Shown: piece by piece, positions 28,743 to 52,679 of the stretch
How positions within the stretch are numbered: position 1 is the first letter of the stretch
Layout of the letters: the number at the start of each line of letters is the position of its first letter
Assembly: GCA_903813345.2 (NCBI GenBank)
Contig: CAIIXF020000010.1
Coordinates: 10,904,349-10,968,348, forward strand
DNA: 64,000 nucleotides
Direction: 5' to 3'
Source of the DNA: Owenia fusiformis
Lineage: Eukaryota > Annelida > Polychaeta > Sabellida > Oweniidae
Program-made: the position numbers and the translations under genes
The notes under the pieces: model-generated
The model's database searches: none
What the model saw: only the letters and a program-made list of their open reading frames with translations
What the model was told of the DNA's origin: nothing

Positions 28743-29016
28743 TACTCCTATATTGTGATTATCTTATCTTATAAAAGAAGCTAAGTTTTTGCACTTTTGA
28801 GGAGTAAAGTTTACCTAATTTTAAGTACCTAGCATGCTGTTGTTTGGTATCAAAATAAAGAGGAAGGGTTCAACTTTCATTTTAATTACGAAAATAGGGA
28901 TGTAGGTCAAAAATAGTTCTAACGTTGGGCTTTTTACTATCCGTGTGGCCTTCATCTCAGAACTGAGCAAATGTTAGCAAACGCGAGTTACAATAAATGG
29001 ACGCTGATATCTAGAA

Positions 29017-29883
29017 AGGGTGCATTGTAGAAAAACCGGGTACCGGGTAGTAAATCCTCCATGCTGGGTTCAAACTTGGTACCCGGTACCCGGTCAAAAA
29101 ACGGGTACCCAAAAAACGAAAAATACGAATATATAACATAATTAGATTATGAGAAAACGTGTAAGATTTGTTTTGAATTCACAAAAATGTATGTAACATC
29201 CTTCAAAATTGAGCTAGAAGCTTCAAATAAAAAGTATATTTAAGGCTCTTTTCTTCCTCTATCGTCATGGCCATATTTTCATCGGTTATGGGGGGGGGGT
29301 GCGATCGCACCATCGCACCATCTCCTGGCTACGCCTATGACATTGTAAGACATAACAATTTACAATTCAGTGGACATGATTTTGTCGAAAATTGGGATAA
29401 CTTAAATTATGATTAATAATCAAAATCATGTAAATTAACACGTCACCTCCCTGCTAAAGCAACGATAGCTATTTACAGATTTAAATCATAATCAAAACAA
29501 TTCACGTACCAACAAACGAACTATTGAAAATAGAGTAAGATTGATTTGTCTTGTTTTTCAAATCTACTATGTCATTGGCGTAGCCAGGAAGGGGTGCGAT
29601 CGCATCCCCCTCCCCCTTTCATTACCAATGGGAAGATGATGATGATAGAGGACGAAAAGAGCCTTAAAATGCTTTTTATTTGAAGCTTCTAGCTCAATTT
29701 TGAAGGAAGTTACATACATTTTTGTAAATTCAAAACAAATCTTACACGTTTTCTAATGATCTAATTATGTTGTATATTCGTATATTTCGTTTTTTGGGTA
29801 CCCGTTTTTTTCGACCGGGTACCAAGTTTGAACCCAGCATGGAGGATTTACTACCCGGTACCCGTTTTTTTTCTACAAACCCT
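29017..29883. mobile_element. hAT-like foldback element nested in the CCCGCG element
   Basis: Inverted arms of about 290 bp (29017-29310 and 29590-29883) begin AGGGT...GTAGAAAAA and include CCGGGTACCGGGTAG, AATCCTCCATGCTGGGTTC and CAAACTTGGTACC with their complements. The exact 8-bp direct duplication ATCTAGAA flanks it (29009-29016 and 29884-29891), the size made by hAT transposases. A GGGTGCGATCGCA motif and its complement close the arms. No transposase. Confidence 0.9.
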
Positions 29884-30616
29884 ATCTAGAAAAGTAACCC
29901 CATTCCCTATAATTTGATGTAGATTAATCGAACCGCTATACATGGGCTTTCAATTGAAAGAAAATGCCATGAATAGGTACATTTTAATATATAACATTAT
30001 GGGGGTAAGCGTTTCATAGTTGTTCACGACGCCAGAAGTGCAAAGTATTTGTTCCGAATTTTTGAATTTCGTGTTAGATTACGGTACTCACACCTGAAGC
30101 ATGGTTTTTGCTTTTGAAAAATTACAATAAAGTTTAATAATATTCCTATACGTATTTTGTGAAATTGTGTTGACGTTTATTTAAGTTACAATGCAACGGT
30201 GCATTGTATTTGATTAATCAGTATCTGGAAGTTTGATTAAGTACTTTTACACGCTTTTACATTAGTCCCAATCACGCAAATCCTTGAGTGTCCCGGGACA
30301 TCCTGCAAATTTAGGTGAATGTCCCGCGAAATCCCGCAAATTTAGGGCACTTTGTCTAAAAAATCTGTCCCTCTATCAAGTTTTTGGTGGTAAACCTGTT
30401 AACTATAGCGCAATTAGGGTGTTTGTCCCTCGAATGGTCCCGCGAAATCCCGCGAATTTGATAAAAATTTGGCCTATTAGCGCAATCACGCAAATCCCTT
30501 AAATGTCCCGCGAAATCCCGCGAATTTAGTAGATGTCCCGCAAAATCCCGCGAATTTTGGGCACTGGGTCTAAAAAATCTGTCCCGCGAGAAAATCTTTA
30601 GGGGTTGACAGTACTG

Positions 30617-31310
30617 CAAGTAGGCTAAGTTGAAAATTTCCATGATAATTTGACTTGTTTTTGATAAGCTGTTTTTAGGTAATAAACTTGAAGATATGGG
30701 AATTATTTTTGCTTTATATTTCAAAGTTAGATGTATTTTTAACATTTCAAATTACTAGATGTTATAAATTGGGATATTTTATGAGGAATTGATCCTTTTT
30801 TCCAACGCCGACCAAGGGTCTAATAGGGTTTTGAAAAAAATTGATGAAAATACGGTACGTTTGGTGACAGTTTTCTAAGACATCTGGATATATTTTCCTC
30901 AAACCTTCAGATATTATTAAAGATAGTAATGCAATCTGTATGGAGAAGACAAAATTTATTCGAAAAAAGTACATTTTCAATATAAAAAACGCATTTGTTT
31001 TCGATATCAACCAAGGGTTTAATCAGGGGTCAGAATCAGGGGTAAAACGAAAGGACCCTAAAGGACTGTCGTAAAATGTTCTTTTTCGTTCAATGCGAAG
31101 TGCTCGTTTGCATTGTTGATATCCGTGTACACTATTTCTTCAATGTATGCAGATTTAGGGAAATTCGTAAGTTAAATAATATGTTGTCGAACTTAAAAAA
31201 CCGAATCAAAGTTCATTTACTTGATAAATGCTGGTGTTATTTGCCCCGGGAAAAAACCTCGTTCGAGATAAGAGTTCTTCAATCTCCTATCACGAAATGT
31301 TGCGGTAAAA
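30617..31310 (+). promoter_or_regulatory. Upstream region and presumed 5' UTR of CDK7
   Basis: No separate gene seen. CpG words become commoner from about 31040 (AAAACGAAAGG, GTCGTAAAATG, GTTCAATGCGAAG) towards the CDK7 start at 31311, suggesting the promoter and 5' UTR lie there. The open frame at 31076-31342 runs across the CDK7 start in another frame and has no recognisable product. GACCAAGGGTCTAATAGGG at 30809 and AACCAAGGGTTTAATCAGGG at 31009 form a direct repeat. Confidence 0.4.
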
Positions 31311-43297
<11,987 letters not shown>

Positions 43298-43934
43298 GAC
43301 TTTGTCTTACCAAAGGATTACATTGTCTGTAGTTCTTTATGTGCCAGGACCACATTTACTGTAGTCCCTCATTTACCAGGACCAATTCTCACAGGCCAAC
43401 ATTGCCCTTATGGACTGGGGACCACAGTTATCTGGACGATATCCACCAGGCCTTCTTGTCCTAAGGAAAATAATGTGTGGTTGATGAAACCATGGTAATC
43501 ATGGCAATATATACACAGAATACAACTTTAAATGTGAATTATGAATGTAAGATGTCCATCCGTGCCTCCAAGGATGTTTTATACTGGGACCTTGCTACAG
43601 TAGAACTAAGTCCATGTTATGGCATTAGACTGTTGGGAACTGAAAGAAAAGTACAGTAGATTTAATACGAAAATTCATAGTAGCTCAAATAGATCAATTC
43701 AAGCATCACTTTTTCAAAGTATATATTTTACCATGAAGTTATCAGTCCGGGCTACTACTATGTAGTAGAAGGAACAAGAATTAAAAGTTCATCCTAAAAA
43801 ATTCAGCAAAAATATTTGTACTTTATAATGGTCACATTAGAAGTCCACTGAGTAAATAATTTGCAAAAAATATTATTCACAATCAATGTGTTCATTGATA
43901 TTCAAAAATGAAAGTATATCCAGTAGCTCTGGAC

Positions 43935-43940
43935 AATAAA
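43935..43940 (+). terminator. Candidate CDK7 polyadenylation signal
   Basis: First AATAAA after the CDK7 stop codon, 640 bases downstream. A second candidate lies at 45202-45207. The choice cannot be made without transcript data. Confidence 0.4.
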
Positions 43941-44199
43941 AAGAGATTCTCCAAAACAGCATAGATGTTTTAACTCGCTGGATTTTTAGACCCAAGCATG
44001 ACAAGGTGGTCTGAAACACATCAAAGATTGTGATATTTTATTTAAAAAGTAGGCCAATGTTTTTATCTCTGATCTTCTTTAAAGTTTCTTTCATTCCAAA
44101 ACTTGACTCAGAAAGTAGGTTAAAAAGAAACAGTGAAGATGCATGCATACTCATATGTATTTTGTAAGATGTAATCCACCTAATTTATGTATCTACAGC

Positions 44200-44470
44200 A
44201 AGACCTGTAGGTGTGAGTACCTCTTTATAGTGAGGAACTCTTGATATGAACACTTGGTTGAAAGTAATGTGAACACTTGGATCACATTGATTAATGTTCC
44301 ATTGACTCCCATGTTATCAAAAGCTGTTTTGTGACCACCTTCCAATGTGAACACCTTCCAATGTGAACACCTTTCAATGCGAACACCTTCCAATGTGAAC
44401 ACCTTTCAATGTGAACACCTTCCAATGTGAACATCTTCCAATGTGAACACCTCCAAATGTAGACACAGCT
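44200..44470 (-). repeat. GTGAACACC tandem repeat, expanded MITE copy
   Basis: From 44336 to 44460 a 17-18 bp unit CAATGTGAACACCTTC is repeated about seven times. It is preceded by looser GAACACTTGG copies and CAAGACCTGTAGGTGTGAG. The same GAACACC / GGTGTTC words make up the MITE copies at 45006-45150, 56370-56455 and 57046-57193. Confidence 0.8.
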
Positions 44471-44529
44471 GTGTCCCAGTGTTTTGCTGTTTACAGTACA
44501 TATATGAGGTTTATACAGTAAGACTATCA

Positions 44530-45007
44530 GTTATCACACGTTTCAGCATGTGATACAGGAAATATTCCACGAAAGGTAATACTGTATCATCCACGAAAGC
44601 GAAGCTTGAGTCGTGATACATTGTTACCAGAGTGGAATATTTCCTGTATCACATAAGCTGAAACGTGTGATGACGATTTTATCACATGTCTAGGAATTTT
44701 GAAGCATTTTGATTTGGTCGGTTATGATTGTGTTCAGTACCCCGTGTACTTCTGGTAACTATTATAATTTTTGATTTCGCTTTGAAACACTATGACGTCA
44801 TACCGTTGTATTCGTACTTGTTTGTGAAATAGTATGACGTCATATTGTTTTCCTTAGCTAGAAGTGATATAATCAGTGACATCACATCGTTGCTATTGAT
44901 CATCACTGGTTGCCTCTAGTAACGTGTGAGACGGCCGTGTGAGACGGGAAAACTCACACGGTAATCAACCAATCTGATTACTGGAATTTTACAGAGCATG
45001 TGATAAA
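44530..45007. mobile_element. Foldback element with ATCACACGTTTCAGC arms
   Basis: Inverted arms 44533-44570 and 44632-44671 pair through ATCACACGTTTCAGC and ACAGGAAATATTCCAC with their complements. GCATGTGATAAATGTG near 44995 repeats the GCATGTGATA word at the left end, so the element may extend to about 45007. TGACGTCAT words (44792, 44830) also occur in the CDK7 intron 9 foldback, hinting at kinship. Confidence 0.65.
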
Positions 45008-45150
45008 TGTGTACATTGAACACCTTTGGAGCCACTAAACGTGTTCAATGTAATCAAGTGTTCACTGCAGATTTCTTAATACAGAAGTCAGTAATGGTGT
45101 TCATTGGAACAGGTGTTCACTGGAGGAAAGTGTTCACGAGGACAAGATTA
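45006..45150 (+). mobile_element. GAACACC-family MITE copy
   Basis: TGTACATTGAACACC, GGAGCCACTAAACGTGTTCA, AAGTGTTCACTG and GGAACAGGTGTTCACTGG follow the same order as in the copies at 56370 and 57046. It lacks a clear terminal repeat. Confidence 0.6.
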
Positions 45151-45892
45151 AGTGTATAAAATGGGAGTAAAGCTATACTGTAAATATTTATGTAAAACGT
45201 AAATAAAATGAAAATGATGCATAGTAAATTAAAGTCAGTGCATTTTGTATTTCCTGCATCTTTTGAAAATAGTCATGAGTGCTTTGCCGCTATGTTCCGA
45301 CTTCTAAACTTGGGAGTTTCATCAGGCCTTATCACTTCTAAGATTTCCTCAGATTTATGAAGTGCAGTTAGAGGAACGCTTCCGATTTGACTCAGTGAAC
45401 ATGATATTTTTTACTAATGTTTTCACCATTACTAGATTATAGTTTGATAATGAGGATTTGGTTTGGCCATAGTGAAGTAATGCAAGTTGCGCACAGACTA
45501 AGCCAAGAAGCAATTAGAGTTAAACTCCCCCATGAAACTTCATACAAATTAGGGCAATTCTGGACTTGAGTGTCATACTTGATTTTATGACTAATGCATT
45601 TTTACCTTATTATCCAATGTTTTGAATTTTTTATTTGACATCTCTCCATATCGGATGTGGTAGAATATTGAAATTATGTCTAGGTCAGCTCAGACTTGCT
45701 ATATTTTACAAGTACATTTTATTTAGATCAGAAGCAATTAAATGTATGACCAAACTCAGAGCATAACTAGCTACTTAAGTACATACTTAAAATTTCATAT
45801 TTTTATTATGATTTTGCAATTATATTTTGTGCCGAGGTTAATTATTTTAAGACTGAAACAATTAATTTTAGATAATTTGTGAATATGAAAGT

Positions 45893-45975
45893 ACATGTAT
45901 GTGTAACACCATTGTTGTTGTAACACCATTGTTGTTTGACACCATTGTTGATGTAACACCATTGTTGTTGTTATA
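45893..45975 (+). repeat. 18-bp minisatellite, TAACACCATTGTTGTTG
   Basis: Four imperfect copies in a row, one shortened (GACACCATTGTTGATG). Non-coding. Confidence 0.85.
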
Positions 45976-48900
45976 CAGTATTCTAAGTGAATTCCACTTG
46001 GACTGGCTTAAAGTGTTCAAACTGAGAAGTGAGTAAGGACATAAAATCTGTTCACATTTTAAGGTGTTCACCTCAGACAGGTGTTTGCACATAATGTGTA
46101 TGTGTCATTAGAGTGTGTAAGTGTCATTAGAGTGTGTTTGTGTCACTTCCCTGTCAGCAGTGTTTCATGAGGTAATTTTGGCGATTTGAAAAAAATTCAG
46201 ATACAGATTATCCAAAAGCATGATCTTTTATATATATAATTGCTAACAAGTGGATCTCAAATCTAGGCACCACAAGCTTTCCAATGGTACCAAATTCGAG
46301 AATATGTTGCAACTGTACATTAAAAAGTACTTTCCTGGCACTTTTGAGCCATCGTTCCGACTACCTAATATGATTAAAAAGTTTGGTAGGGCAAAGAATT
46401 TGACATGCTTTAAGACAAAAAATACAGAATAAGACACACTTTACAAAAAGTTGCACTATCTTTGTTTCTTGCTTGAAATAGATCATGCATGTACATGTAA
46501 GGACTTATACAGATATAGAATGGCCTGTCTGGAAATTTAGCTGGGGGTTAACCTCATTGACCCTTGAAGAGCTATATATAATAGGCTATCAGTCAATGGT
46601 TCTATAAAATTGCCAATAGATATAATATTTTGAAATATTAGCCCATATTTCACGAACAAGCGTTTAAAAATACCAAATTGCCCTTTGGTTGCATCCAATG
46701 GAATGTCACACCTTCTTCTGTAAAATCTCAAAAAATATTTATTTTTAACTTAATGTACTAAAAGATAATTCTATTTCAGGCGAGAATATCTTGTATTTGT
46801 CACTTTATTTTGAAACTTAATTTGATTAAGTTAATGATTGTAACACAATAATTGGATCTGAATGAAAATATCGTGGATCATTTTCAGAAGGGTAATCTGG
46901 AAAATGACATAAGTGATCTGTTCTAAGCATCGTTTCAGTATCACTTTAAGCACATAGAATGACAGACTAATTTTACAGAAGTTTTTTTTCTTGATAAATC
47001 TGTTAAATAAAGATTCTATGGAGGATTTGTCAAGTGTAATCAGCTGTTTATAGAGATAACGATTTTTTACAACAAGTACACAGTAAGTGGGCTAGATTCA
47101 CATTTCAGCATTTCTGCTAACAAATTGAATATTTCGCTTGCTTGTTGCTGCATCATTGAGCACGTTGAGTGTTAACTACAAAGTTAGACCATAGACAGCT
47201 AAGCATTGCACATTAGAAAAATTCATTGTGAGGCTGCAGGCCCTCAAATTAGGTGGAGGGGGGGGGTGATTTGTGAAAGAATAGTCCAGCATCACACATG
47301 GAATTGGGGATTAATAAAATTCTGAGATTATTACCTAACATTATTAATGTATACTTTCTGGGTTATGGTTCCTTTTAATTCAAATGCAGCTCGTCATAGA
47401 AATTTTGTATAAATTTTGTATAATGGCATAATAAAATACATACATACACTATTTATCAACAAAATGATACCCTATAAATTAACACGCCACACAGTCCATT
47501 AGTATTGCACTTGAAATTCAAAATGGCCACCATGTTAATTACCCAGAATGCCTAAAACCTATTCAGATATTGCCCAGGGGATGGAGATTTTCCAAAGATG
47601 ACCTTTCGTACGATGGCACGTTCGAAAACAAACAGGCCTACCCTTTGCATTCGTTTGACTTCACTTCTTAAAAGAGAGCTTCGTGCTGGCAGATTCTTGA
47701 ACTGGAATAAGAAGATGTTGTAAAGCAAACAGATATTAATTAGATAGGCAAATAAAAAAGGCCATAAAAACAGGCATTCCACGAATGACTCTTGCCACGT
47801 CCTTATTTTATTAGTCATGTGTTAAGTGAATACTTGCATGAACAATCTATATTCTGATAACATGAGCCGATAGGACATTCAAAAAGTGTAAACTAATTGT
47901 GAAGATTTTGTCGAAACTTATTCTCAGATCATCTCTATCCCATATCTTTATTCAAAGCAGTCAAGTCCAAAACACACCTGAGATATACAGTAGGTACACG
48001 AGACCATGATGTCAATATATGACTATACATTGCACAAGAACGATACACAACCAACTTGCAAGACAAATAAACATTCCCATACATTTATTGTGAATTCTTT
48101 AAATTTTCTACAAATTGAATGAAAAAAATACAAAACTCACTCATTGATGTTGAGTCTTAAAGATATGCCACAAATGTGTCATAGCTATGCATTTTTTGGC
48201 AGTGTTTCATGCAAAAAGTACTGAAATGGTGAGTATTACAAAAGGGAATCTAAACAATGATTACATATGTTATGAAAACATGGCAAGCCAACATTTACAC
48301 ATGATCCCATGTCTAATTATCCACTTAAGACATCAAAGGCCACTATGTAATAGATAGTTTGTTTCTTTCTGGCTGCTGGCACAGAAACCATGCAATACAT
48401 TCAATCTCCCTTGTTGAAGGATTTACTAGTGACCAGAGCTCTGTTTCTCTAAAATATCGTAGGCCTAGATAACAATTCCTGAATTTAAAATACCCCAACT
48501 ATGGTTTTTGCTGTAACTATGGCAATTGGTGTAACTAAGGTTTTGCTGTCACTATGGCAATTGCTGTAACTATGACAACTTTTCAATAATAGTTATTCAA
48601 GATGTTTTTGAGAAACTTGAAGTTTCAGCATTTAACAGGTAGTTTAAATTCTGCATAAAATCTTTGATCCATTTATGTATATGACCTCCATAGTCAGTGG
48701 AGCTAAGATGTGTGGGAGGGGGGGGGGGTAACATTACAAGATAATAATTTTGGTATTGTTGATATAATCAATTTTTGAAGCTATATGTTTTATCATTCAT
48801 ATATATAATATAACCCTTTGAATATTATGTCATCTATTGACAGTCCAAAATCTATTGAGACTAGAATTGATGCTTCAAGTGATAAAATTGGAGGCTACCC

Positions 48901-51612
48901 ACCAGGTATGGAGCTACTGTACATGTATTTCCAGACTTGTCTGAGAGTACATTCTAATTCAATGGTATGCTTTTCCAGGAACATGCTCCCTTCTTAAATA
49001 ATTCACTAATTTAATTTGCTTTACAAGTCTTGTGGTCTTTGATGATGTAAGACATCTTGTAAATAGAATGCCATCATGTTTAAGGTATGTTTGATCCTAA
49101 AAGACTGCCTATCAAAACATTAGGATATCAATTTCTCTTTTTAAGTTCATCATCTAGACTTTGTATTTCTTTATACAAGTGGGGGAAGCATATACAGTAT
49201 ATTGTGTTAAATTCAGGTTTTACATCTAAATGATAAAGCATTATAACAATACCTAAATAGAAGAATAAGAAAAAATTAATCAGTTTCAGTTTAATCAAAG
49301 ATTGTAGTCCAAACCTAATGAAATAAAAATATTGCTTTTTGCCAAAGATAGATCAGAAATGGTGAATCCTGAACAATTCTGTCTTGGCTACTAATGTAAT
49401 GAATAGTGTTTCGGAAAGTCAATTAAAATCCATGATTAATTCTTATATTTATGCCCCAACAGTTTTGCCCCAATGTTTTTCAACAATCGAGAATTTGTTT
49501 TGAGGAGAAAGGTGGTTGAGTCAAAACATAATTAAGCTTTTGACAGATCCGACCCAGAGCAACTTAATTTTGTTAACTAACCAAACAAACGCAAACAACA
49601 ATTGATTTCAATTTGTTCTAAGAATATATTACAATTTTTTAAATAAAAAGTTTACAATACGCATGTAATAACAACAAAATGAGATATACAGAATGATACA
49701 GGTGTGTAAGAGCCACTGTCTTACAATAATGTTCTACAATCTTCCACTATACGTGCTAGGTGCTACAGTATTGTGCAATTATTACTTAATCTAGTAATGT
49801 AGTATCACACATTAGGCCTACTATTTTTAATTAATTATACTGACATCAAAAATGAGCATTGGGCAACTTTTGTTTGGCAAAATTACAATATTTGATGTAC
49901 TTTTTAAGATCCATTAACATGCTATATCTTTTTTTAAACATATCTTTGCATTTTCATTTTGAAAATGTTACATGTACTATTAAATAACATTTTTTATATA
50001 AATTTGTGTTTTTATAAACTACCATTAGCTGATGTATTTAGTTTATGCAAAATTATTGTGAATTACAGAATATTGACTGTATTAGTGTCATGTGACTATA
50101 GCATTGTGACATCATTATGATTTGACTCAAGGAATACTCTACGCCCATTTTAACATTCTTATGTGTTTTTCTTTAACTAAACTGTCCACCTGAAGTTTGC
50201 CCCTCTCATACAATAAGAGAGGCCTGACTTAGATGCATGTAAGAGGGAGAAAATAATTATCTCTAGGAGGGACTGTATCTCAAAAATATCTTGGGATTGT
50301 CTTGTTTGATATTGTCAAAGTTACATTGTAAAATAACATCATAAACTACAATGTTCTGGAACCGACTCCGATGGGGGGTTATCTAGATACAAGATTCTCT
50401 CAAGCCTAGGGATAGTATTGTTGCTTGTTCCAAGCTTTTGTGACAACCCCCCCCATATACCTCAACTCCAAAGTTGGTGAAGTAGATAAGGGAAGGGGTT
50501 CCAGAGACATTGACTGGTGACAGTTATGAGTTATTATGTCCACCTGTGGCGTCGTCCTAGCTTTATGTAAACAATAAACAAACAAAAACATCATAATGAG
50601 TCATTCTTCTCTGACAAAATATTAATGAACGGAAGTAAACAAAAAATCCAGTAATTTTTCATTGTATAAATTGACCTGGAGGAAAATTCTAGGAAGTTCA
50701 TAAAGTTGAATTAATAGAAATAATTCCTCTGAGGGACACACTCATCCTTGCAGCATCTATAGCTTTAGTTTATTGTAACAGATTGTAATAATTGCTAAAT
50801 GATTCCTTGAAGCTTTTGAGAAGTTCACTCTCATGTCTCGCAATAACACATGATACATATGATTTTGACATTTTGAAATCCCGAAGTTAAGGTTGATATT
50901 ATGACATCAAATCACATGCACCTTTTTTATATTTCCCTTTGAGTAAAGAATCATGGAGATCATGATTCTTTGATCATAAATTATGCACATTTTGAACAAA
51001 GAATGTGTTATAATGCACTCTGTGACCTTTCCCCAGCTTGAAAACTAGACTCAAAATTTCATTCTTGACAAAATCTCATTTCAAATGAGATTCTCTTTTC
51101 ATTGACAAATACCTAATATACATAGACATACATGTACATGTGTCTTTATAATATATTGGAATTATTTTATATATTTATACATATAAAAGCATAATTTAGT
51201 ATCCTAGGGTAGCAGTTGTATTGTTACTTAAACACGAATTTGTTTTCTCTTTTGTTAAACAAGCAAAGTATTTCTAAATAGCTAATGTATACATGTTGCT
51301 CTTCTATATATCAAAATACTGTAAAACAATAAACGTTTGCAATTTTCAGATCTTAAATAAACAACATTTTCATAACGCAATTTAATATGGTGATTCTCAT
51401 ATGGATTGGAATTTAAATATGTATGAAGGAGGAATCTTCTATCATTTTTACATACGCATTCTTCATTGATAAACTAAAAGATGTACGTAGCCCCAGATCC
51501 TCTGGGACAGTCATACTAACTCTAAACCTGCATGAATGCTTAAATAGATTGGTATTGCACCAAGCCAATGCATTGTCACATGACCTCCTCTTTTGATTTT
51601 TCCTAGTTCTGA

Positions 51613-51761
51613 ACATTGCATTAACACACAAAATGTCACCACCTACTATTTGTTACAGACACCGACCACCATTTGTTAGAGATGATGACACCAACACCAA
51701 ACGCTGTCCACAAAAAGTTGGAGACTATAACAATATATCACCACTCCTGGCGGTGACATAA
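51613..51761 (+). mobile_element. Short non-autonomous helentron relative, 3' flank of CDK7
   Basis: Starts ATTGCATTAACACAC then AAATGTCACCACC. The middle has TTTGTTACAGACACCGACC, then AAAAAGTTGGAGACTATAAC and the ATATCACCACTCCTGGCGGTGAC hairpin (inverted repeat of about 8 bp). It is the cleanest short copy and shows that the autonomous element differs mainly by inserted internal sequence. Confidence 0.8.
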
Positions 51762-52679
51762 AAACCGAAAATATGAAGTGCCGGCCGGCATATTTGATGA
51801 AAGACTATAAGCTTAATGTGTCTATTGCTAAACTACAGGCCAATGAAGCTAATATACATTTTATATGTACAATTCTTTACAAAAATATTTTGTACACTTA
51901 TTTAGATACATATGTACAATTTGTACAAATGTTGCAACAAACATCAAACTAATATTCTCTCATAACTTGAGCTCATCTTGAGTATAGAGGGCGTTCATAA
52001 TCATAATTACAGGTTGTTCTTATCATAAATAGGGCTAAATAGACCTGGAATTATACCAAGATAATGCAGACCTTTTTACAGTGGTTACTATGGTGAAATA
52101 TATTTATAGCATACATATCTGATTTTTTTTATATCACATTCTTGTAACTGTCCCATCTATAAATGCACAGATGAAGTATCTATTCACTTAACTGCGATAA
52201 TAATGGAGTTCTACATCGAAGTACATCATACAAAAGCCTATCACAGTTAAAAGCTCTATCTAGTTCCATTTAGACCAGCCATTTCTCTTAATCCCAAACA
52301 GTTTGACAGGCCAGTAAATATATATCATATTCATATCTATCACTTACTGATAGTAGGGAGATATGAACAATGTTGTGTTACCCCTCTTTCCTCATGTGAT
52401 AGAATAAAGGATTACTGAATTGGCCTCACAAATAAGTTAGCATCATAAATGAAAGAGATAACTACTTTAACAAATCAAAAACAAAATTGGGCCACGGAGC
52501 TGGATAATGAGCCAGAGCTGCTGAGTCACATTAGGTGCATTTCAGGTGCATTCCAGGTGCATTCCTATTAAAGGGGCATCTCTCAGTCATTATTGAGACA
52601 TGTCCTTTAATTGACTTGGTGATTACACTTGTCACAGTTATAGTGGATTATCCATACACCGAGGATTATCTCTAATCTG

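Larger units (their letters stand above)
28198..30616. mobile_element. CCCGCGAAT-repeat DNA transposon (non-autonomous), host to two further elements
   Basis: Ends CAGAGCTGTCAA and TTGACAGTACTG are imperfect inverted repeats flanked by the direct duplication CAAGTA (28192-28197 and 30617-30622). Both subterminal regions (28210-28320 and 30290-30600) are packed with GTCCCGCGAAATCCCGCGAAT-type words. No transposase frame is seen. The interior holds a TA-flanked MITE (28341-28742) and a hAT-like foldback (29017-29883). Confidence 0.82.
43298..52679. other. 3' flank of CDK7: non-coding, repeat-bearing
   Basis: No supported gene apart from the CDK7 3' UTR. It contains GAACACC-type repeats (44200-44470 and 45006-45150), a foldback (44530-45007), an 18-bp minisatellite (45893-45975), a short GTGTCATTAGAGTGTGT duplication (46105-46140), a helentron relative (51613-51761) and homopolymer runs (G at 48719-48729). 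Short frames such as 46250-46432 and 47552-47818 have no recognisable domain. Confidence 0.5.

Noticed and set aside
47552-47818. 88-codon minus-strand frame with RSSLLRSEVKRMQR
   Set aside because: The shared block at 42.35 kb is interrupted by stops in the same sense, and no domain is recognisable.
48844-48905. Possible plus-strand exon (ACAG / CAG-gtatgg) reading PKSIETRIDASSDKIGGYPPG
   Set aside because: Splice-like ends and protein-like composition, but no partner exon was found on this strand, so it is not supported as a gene.
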